A DNA stretch of 20,713 nucleotides, taken from contig JADRCO010001279.1 in NCBI GenBank assembly GCA_021464525.1, positions 1 through 20,713 of the forward strand, given 5' to 3'. The position numbers and the translations under genes are program-made. Shown one piece after another: positions 16,275 to 20,713 of the stretch; the first letter of the stretch is position 1, and each line of letters starts with the position of its first letter. This DNA comes from Rhizophagus sp. LPA8_4_AMF (Eukaryota > Glomeromycota > Glomeromycetes > Glomerales > Glomeraceae). Below the pieces are notes generated by a model that had not been told where the DNA came from, did no database searches, and saw only the letters and a list, made by a program, of their open reading frames with translations.

Positions 16275-16545
16275 TTCTTACAATAAAAGAAAAAAATGTA
16301 ACGTTAATAATGTTACTAAAAAAAGCATATAAAAACGAACTCCTCCCTATTTACCTTTAACTTAAAGTTTGGTTTGTATAATTCATCTAGCATTTCTATA
16401 ACAAAAGAAAAAAAAAGTAACATTAATAACGTTACTAAAAAGAAGAATAAAAAACAAATCTCCCTTCCATTTACCTTTCACCCAAAATCTAATTCGTATA
16501 ATTCATTCTCACGTTCCTACAAAAGAAGAAAAAACATTAGAAATA
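16275..16545 (+). repeat. 117/118-bp tandem array, right part (about 2.3 units)
   Basis: Units start near 16283, 16401 and 16519 (period 118). They carry the same blocks as the left array: AAAAGAAAAAAA, the GTAAC..TTAATAA..GTTAC palindrome, and CCCTATTTACC-like and TTCGTATAATTCATTC-like blocks. The last unit is truncated and its palindrome is lost. Confidence 0.8.
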
Positions 16546-16738
16546 TTTCTTATTTAATACACAACACATCTATGAACCTATCTAATTATCTCATGTATAA
16601 GTCTGGTCTGACATCTTAAAAATCAAAAAAGAAAAATTTTTTTTTAATTAAAAAAATTTCTATCTGATCTGCAAGCTGCAGATACTAAAACTATATGTAT
16701 ATCATATGATATACTATATCAAAACTGCAAAACAATTT

Positions 16739-16788
16739 GGCAGATTTCAGCAGTTTCACAAATTTTGGCAGTTTTGGAAGTTTTAGCA
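16739..16788 (-). repeat. Subterminal cluster, right arm of the outer element
   Basis: Reverse-complemented, it reads TGCTAAAACTTCCAAAACTG, then CCAAAATTTGTGAAACTGCTG. This matches the left-arm cluster at 14030-14118. Confidence 0.55.
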
Positions 16789-16872
16789 TTTGAAGATGAG
16801 TTTGTGAAACTAGTTTGGGCAATTTCATATATGCCATCCTGCTAAAACCCCTAGTTTTGGCAAGCAACCTTA

Positions 16873-16880
16873 CACTAGGG
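16873..16880 (+). repeat. Right target-site duplication of the outer element
   Basis: CACTAGGG; see the partner at 13521-13528. Confidence 0.5.
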
Positions 16881-17049
16881 TACCATTACTGCACATACTA
16901 GCTGGGTGAGTTCTTGTCTTGATAGTCACTCTATGAGAAATCATTAAAGATACCTATTAGGTACTAGATAGTGCTTATAGATAGTGATAGTCATAGGTGC
17001 AATGTCTTTATAATAGTTTATCTTCTATTATATTTAGGTCGACTATAAT

Positions 17050-17290
17050 GTTCGTAAGCTAAATGATATATAAGGTTCAGAGGCTGGGTTCGATTCTTTT
17101 GGTGAATTTGATGTGCTGGTTGGTAATTCTTGGGTAAGTTAACCCTTTGGTAAAATAATCCTGCACCTTCTGAAGCTTTCTATTCTAGTAGTCACTGATT
17201 TGATGGTATGGTTATTGATGCAGATTCACTTGCTATACTACTAAGGGATAATACGACTGGTGTAGTTCTGAAGTGTAGAAATCATGAAGT
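17050..17290 (+). repeat. Diverged repeat R2, right copy
   Basis: It shares block order and orientation with 13240-13365 but is about twice as long because of extra sequence between the GGTTCGATT block (about 17086) and the TGCAGAT block (about 17220). No open frame is present. The stretch 16880-17560 is less AT-rich than average and otherwise unexplained. Confidence 0.35.
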
Positions 17291-17854
17291 TGTAGTGACC
17301 TTAAGTGAGCTTACATTCTTAATATAGGGTTATAGAAGAGTATTTAGATAATCATCTGTTGCATTATAATCCTCAAATAGATGATCATTACAGCTGAGTG
17401 AGGGTTTCAAAATATAAAAGCCTGATTTAACCTTGTGTGGTTGTAGTTTAGAGTAGGTTTAAAAAAGTTTAACGTAATAAAAGTCTACTTGGAGCAGTTG
17501 TCAGTGTTGATGTTAGTTGCAGTTAGGATAGTGTTCAGTTGGTAAACCCTACAAATCATAGATCTGCCTAGCCATAAGCAAACAATAGAAATATTTCAAC
17601 TTTGGGCTTTTAATTTTGATTTTATGTATATATATAGTATAATTTTATATATTTTATAATAAAATTATAATAAAATTAAAATTAATTATTATTATTATAT
17701 AGTTTAATTAATAACAAAACTAAAACTGATTGGTAGTAAAACTGAAATTTTTGATAAAAAGAATTTAGATAGGTATAGCTAATATTAACTTATTATTTAC
17801 TAACATATAAAAAAAAATGCAATTTTATTTTGACTATTTAAACTATTTCAATAA

Positions 17855-17930
17855 AATAAATCTAATAGGATTTAATAAGCTAAATTTTATTTTTTTATTT
17901 ATTACTAAATAGTAAGAAATAAAAAAAAAT
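17855..17930 (-). repeat. Dispersed repeat family R1, inverted partial copy
   Basis: AATCTAATAGGATTTAATAA then GCTAAATTTTATT, followed by ACTAAATAGTAAGAAATAAA, matches the reverse complement of 12127-12190. Confidence 0.45.
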
Positions 17931-18220
17931 ATATTTTATTTAAATAATATTAATTAGCCATTTTTCAAATTATACTATTCCTTATTTCCTTATACACTAG
18001 TAGATTAACTTATAATAAATTACTAAATTTGTTAAAAATGTTTAATAATTTTTACAATATATAAAAGTTTTTAAATTTCCAATGTAATCATCAATTTTTT
18101 TTATTTAAAAGTCAATCTTTTCTCATTCTTCTTTAGTAATTTAAATACCTAAGGAATATCTTGTATTTCCAATTTTTTATATATCTATCAGTTACACTTC
18201 TATAAGATATATATTATATT

Positions 18221-18900
18221 TTAATTTTAGTAGGACAGATGTAGAGTATTATCATTACATTGGTAAGGACTTGTAACCTAGGAGCTTTGGATATATCATA
18301 CATATTCAATCTTTTCTTAACTGATTCTAATGAGAAGTGATCTGAATAACAGATTTTTTCATCTTCATTATTCACTATACTTCATTTAGATTTTATTAGC
18401 TGAATGAGTTATGTTTAGAATCAATGTGGCAAAGACAATTTTCTCTGAGGCTTTAAGATTTCACAACTCCTTCAAAATTTAGAGATTTATAATAAACTAG
18501 TTCAGCATTAAATTCAGCTAAGGCTTTAACTATAACTTTTACTTTTACTTCACCAAGATGATCTTAAGTAATATGCTATACTAAATCTCTAATAGTTTCT
18601 TTTGGTGTAATTTGATATGCATTTACTGTACCTCTCTCCACCAGTTTTACTTCTTAGAAAATATTGGGAGTATTTGGAGTATTAGATATAGCTTTACCTT
18701 TTTTTTAACTAGCAACCATAATCAATGCAAATAACCTGTTCTTTGCTAAAGTTATATTCTTTTTGAAGATATTGTTATAGCTGATCTCTCTTAACTTTAT
18801 CTGTCAAAAAGATGTTAAGTTTTTTAATACTTATCTTATTATTAAACCTATTTTCTATTACATATTTAGTAGCAATATCAGCTATATTATTATTTGGTAA
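18221..18900 (-). pseudogene. Decayed recombinase-like gene, C-terminal part missing
   Basis: Three frame segments on the minus strand read as ordinary protein: 18900-18712 (ADIATKYVIENRFNNK...), 18698-18453 (ERGTVNAYQITPKETIRDLV ... VKALAEFNAELVYYKSLNFE) and 18366-18221 (YSDHFSLESVKKRLNMYDIS then KAPRLQVLTNVMIILYICP). Between them are two frame changes, one at a run of eight A. Several stops sit where Gln would fit (CAA/CAG changed to TAA/TAG). From memory these blocks resemble a hypothetical family very abundant in Rhizophagus that looks like a tyrosine recombinase or Crypton-type integrase. In intact members the protein continues well beyond the ICPTKIK block, so this copy lacks the catalytic end. 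The family name is inference; the decayed coding nature is seen directly. Confidence 0.6.
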
Positions 18901-19134
18901 TATGTAAAATTATATGGTATTATGTAAGTCATTTAGTACTATATTGCAAAAAAAAGTTCAATTTAAAAAAAATATTTTTCATCATTTTATTACCTCATAG
19001 TCAGTGAAAATTATCAGAGAGTTAAGGAAGTGAAAAAAAATATAGCCTCAAAATTTGGGTTATATTGGATAGTAAATAGCAAAGTAAAAATAATAATTTT
19101 TTTAAATTTTTTATTATCTAGTTATAAAGAACAA

Positions 19135-19760
19135 AAAGATCCTCTTACTCAAAACCTCATTTATAAAACCAACTTCTTATTTACTCTTTACCAAAGTATA
19201 CCATTCTTCTGAAATATACTTACATTTTTTTGCTATTCCTTATCAGTATCAAACTATGAGAATGTAATTTCCTTATTCTAAAGATCATACCAGATTATTT
19301 CTTCTTCTATTAATCTTTCTCATATTATCATGTCCATATATTTATTAAGGATTTCTTTTACTTTCTTTGAATAATTGCATATCTGAACATAATTTTCATC
19401 CTATTCTGAAATGCAATTGAATTAAGTCTGTCTATGGCATATTAAATATGGGTATATCTGCTGTTCTATTTTCAGGTAAGTCAAGTTGAGGTGTAATGAA
19501 AAATTCTTCAATATCATCTACTATTTCATGTATTTTAACTACAATTTTAGTGTAGTTGAAAATGTATTGCCATTCTCTTTTTCATCACCTAAGTATTCAT
19601 GCTTATTTGCTTTCAATACTACTTTCAGAAAGCTTTTTTCCAGTAACTTTACTAGTCAATGGTTTTTTACTATTCTCTTCACATTATTCAAGATATTTTT
19701 GATATAATGATGTACAACTTTACTTGAATACTCCATCCTCAGCCCAAGATATAATATAGT
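19135..19760 (-). pseudogene. Decayed coding sequence, family unknown
   Basis: On the minus strand one frame runs about 67 codons without a stop (about 19625-19425), including VVKIHEIVDDIEEFFITPQ and LDLPENRTADIPIFNMP. It continues past TAG and TGA stops into TDLIQLHFRI and KLCSDMQLFKESKRNP, and much later ISEEWYTLVKSK. Most stops could come from single C-to-T changes in Gln codons. Composition is protein-like, unlike random AT-rich frames here. I do not recognise it. It is upstream of, and on the same strand as, the recombinase-like relic, so both may come from one element or one ancestral gene. The plus-strand open frame at 19486-19707 is its antisense shadow. Confidence 0.45.
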
Positions 19761-20713
19761 CAATTATAAATCAAATGGAACTAAGAAGTTAGTTTCACAT
19801 AGTTTTTATTTTCATTTTAATTGAAGGAATCTTACGTAGCTTCCATCTAGAAAGATTAAGACTAAACAGAAATGACATAAAAGATTCAGGTATATCAGAG
19901 TGATCAAGAATTCCTCTAATTCCAATTGGTCAAAATATATGAAATTACTTTTACAGTAGGAGAAGACAATATAATCATTACATTTCTACTTAAATTGAAG
20001 CATCATGATTACATTATCACAAAATATGCATTAAATTGAAAATTTATGCAAAATCTCAATGGCATATTGATAAAGATTATAAGGGTATTTTTTTAAAAAA
20101 AAATTTCTGATTATTAACAAAAATTTAAATAATAAATGTTGCTATACATGCAAAAATATGCACAGGTTATTTTGAAAAAGAGATTTATGATAAATGTTTA
20201 GTATTAAATATAATAATTTATTAGTAAATCGTCTTATTATTCTAAAACCAGCATCTCAAAATCTCAAATATATACCAAAAATTTTACTTTGAAACTAATT
20301 CTTTAAAAAAAACATTTGCAAAATCAAGATCTTTGTAAAATTTAATCACCTTAATATTTTTGCAAAATAAACTTTAGAAAGTTATGTATTATTTACTTAT
20401 TATTGTCCTCAAAATATTTTATATCGTATTAACACAAATGAACTAATAATTAGTGAAGGTTCATTAACTTTAATAGAAATGCTATAATATATTTTTAATT
20501 ACTTTAAATTGTATGATATTAAATATACAATTATTCATATGATGTAATATGTTAGTTTAATATAATAATTTAATAAATCTTTATATTAAATATTAAAAGT
20601 TTTTAATATTAAATTAATGTAGTTAAATAATATATGTCATAAAATAATTTGCTTAATAAAATGGAATTTTAAAAGTCATATGAAAAATTTGCTTAGCCAA
20701 ATTGAAAATAATT

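Larger units (their letters stand above)
13529..16872. mobile_element. Outer non-autonomous hAT-like element hosting later insertions
   Basis: Perfect 19-bp terminal inverted repeats, TAAGGTTGCTTGCCAAAAC at 13529-13547 and its reverse complement at 16854-16872, are flanked by near-matching 8-bp direct repeats (CACTGAGG/CACTAGGG). The 8-bp duplication and TAAGG-type end suit the hAT superfamily. Subterminal TGCCAAAAC words are repeated on the left (14030-14118) and appear inverted on the right (16739-16788), as is usual for transposase binding sites. The interior carries a 117-bp tandem array and at least two later transposons, and encodes no protein. Removing the insertions at 13562-13990 and 14672-16274 leaves about 1.3 kb. 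Confidence 0.65.

Noticed and set aside
14195-16545. CRISPR array
   Set aside because: Units are 117-118 bp and repeated along their whole length with no unique spacers. The context is a eukaryotic transposon nest.
16374-16619. 81-codon frame, Ser/Asn/Lys-rich
   Set aside because: Translation of the right-hand tandem array.
17040-17110. tRNA gene suggested by GGTTCGATTC
   Set aside because: The T-arm stem does not pair, no acceptor stem is found, and the distance to any box-A-like sequence is too short.
19486-19707. 73-codon plus-strand frame
   Set aside because: Antisense to the more protein-like decayed frame on the minus strand.

Overview
The window looks like nuclear DNA of an arbuscular-mycorrhizal fungus, most likely Rhizophagus or a close glomeromycotan relative. 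By eye it is extremely AT-rich. Its two clear genes belong to families known to be greatly expanded in that lineage: a MATA_HMG-type HMG-box protein, and a kinase-like protein carrying C-terminal Sel1-like repeats. The second gene has one short GT..AG intron. There is no sign of bacterial operons, ribosome binding sites, rRNA, convincing tRNA or CRISPR. The species is inferred from gene content and composition only.

Layout. 1-2900: non-coding, with one less AT-rich island (about 270-510) carrying CCAAT and CACGTG motifs. 3058-3732 (+): HMG-box gene, with a TATA-like box upstream and a poly(A) signal and hairpin downstream. 4010-6640: non-coding, with homopolymer tracts and a few possible relics of coding sequence (5490-5800). 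6650-8980: very AT-rich desert holding two related miniature inverted-repeat elements. 8990-11164 (-): two-exon gene for a 700-residue protein with an N-terminal helical bundle, a kinase-like domain lacking key catalytic residues, and Sel1-like repeats. 11347-11447 (-): a possible orphan 3' exon. 11555-11689: a strong 49-bp inverted repeat upstream of the kinase-like gene. 11990-17930: a nest of non-autonomous DNA transposons inserted into one another, with tandem arrays and a dispersed repeat family. 18221-19760 (-): two adjacent stretches of decayed coding sequence, the first recalling a Rhizophagus-expanded recombinase-like family.

How the parts relate. The two intact genes are about 5 kb apart, on opposite strands, with no evidence that they work together. 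The kinase-like gene has the domain order of an MLKL-type cell-death or signalling protein (helical bundle, brace, pseudokinase) with a Sel1 scaffold added, and is the most interesting gene here. The repeat nest can be read as a history. An outer hAT-like element (13529-16872, 8-bp target duplication) carried a 117-bp tandem array. It was hit by a 429-bp hAT-like element (13562-13990, 8-bp duplication). The array was then split by a 1.6-kb element (14672-16274), which itself holds further miniature elements.
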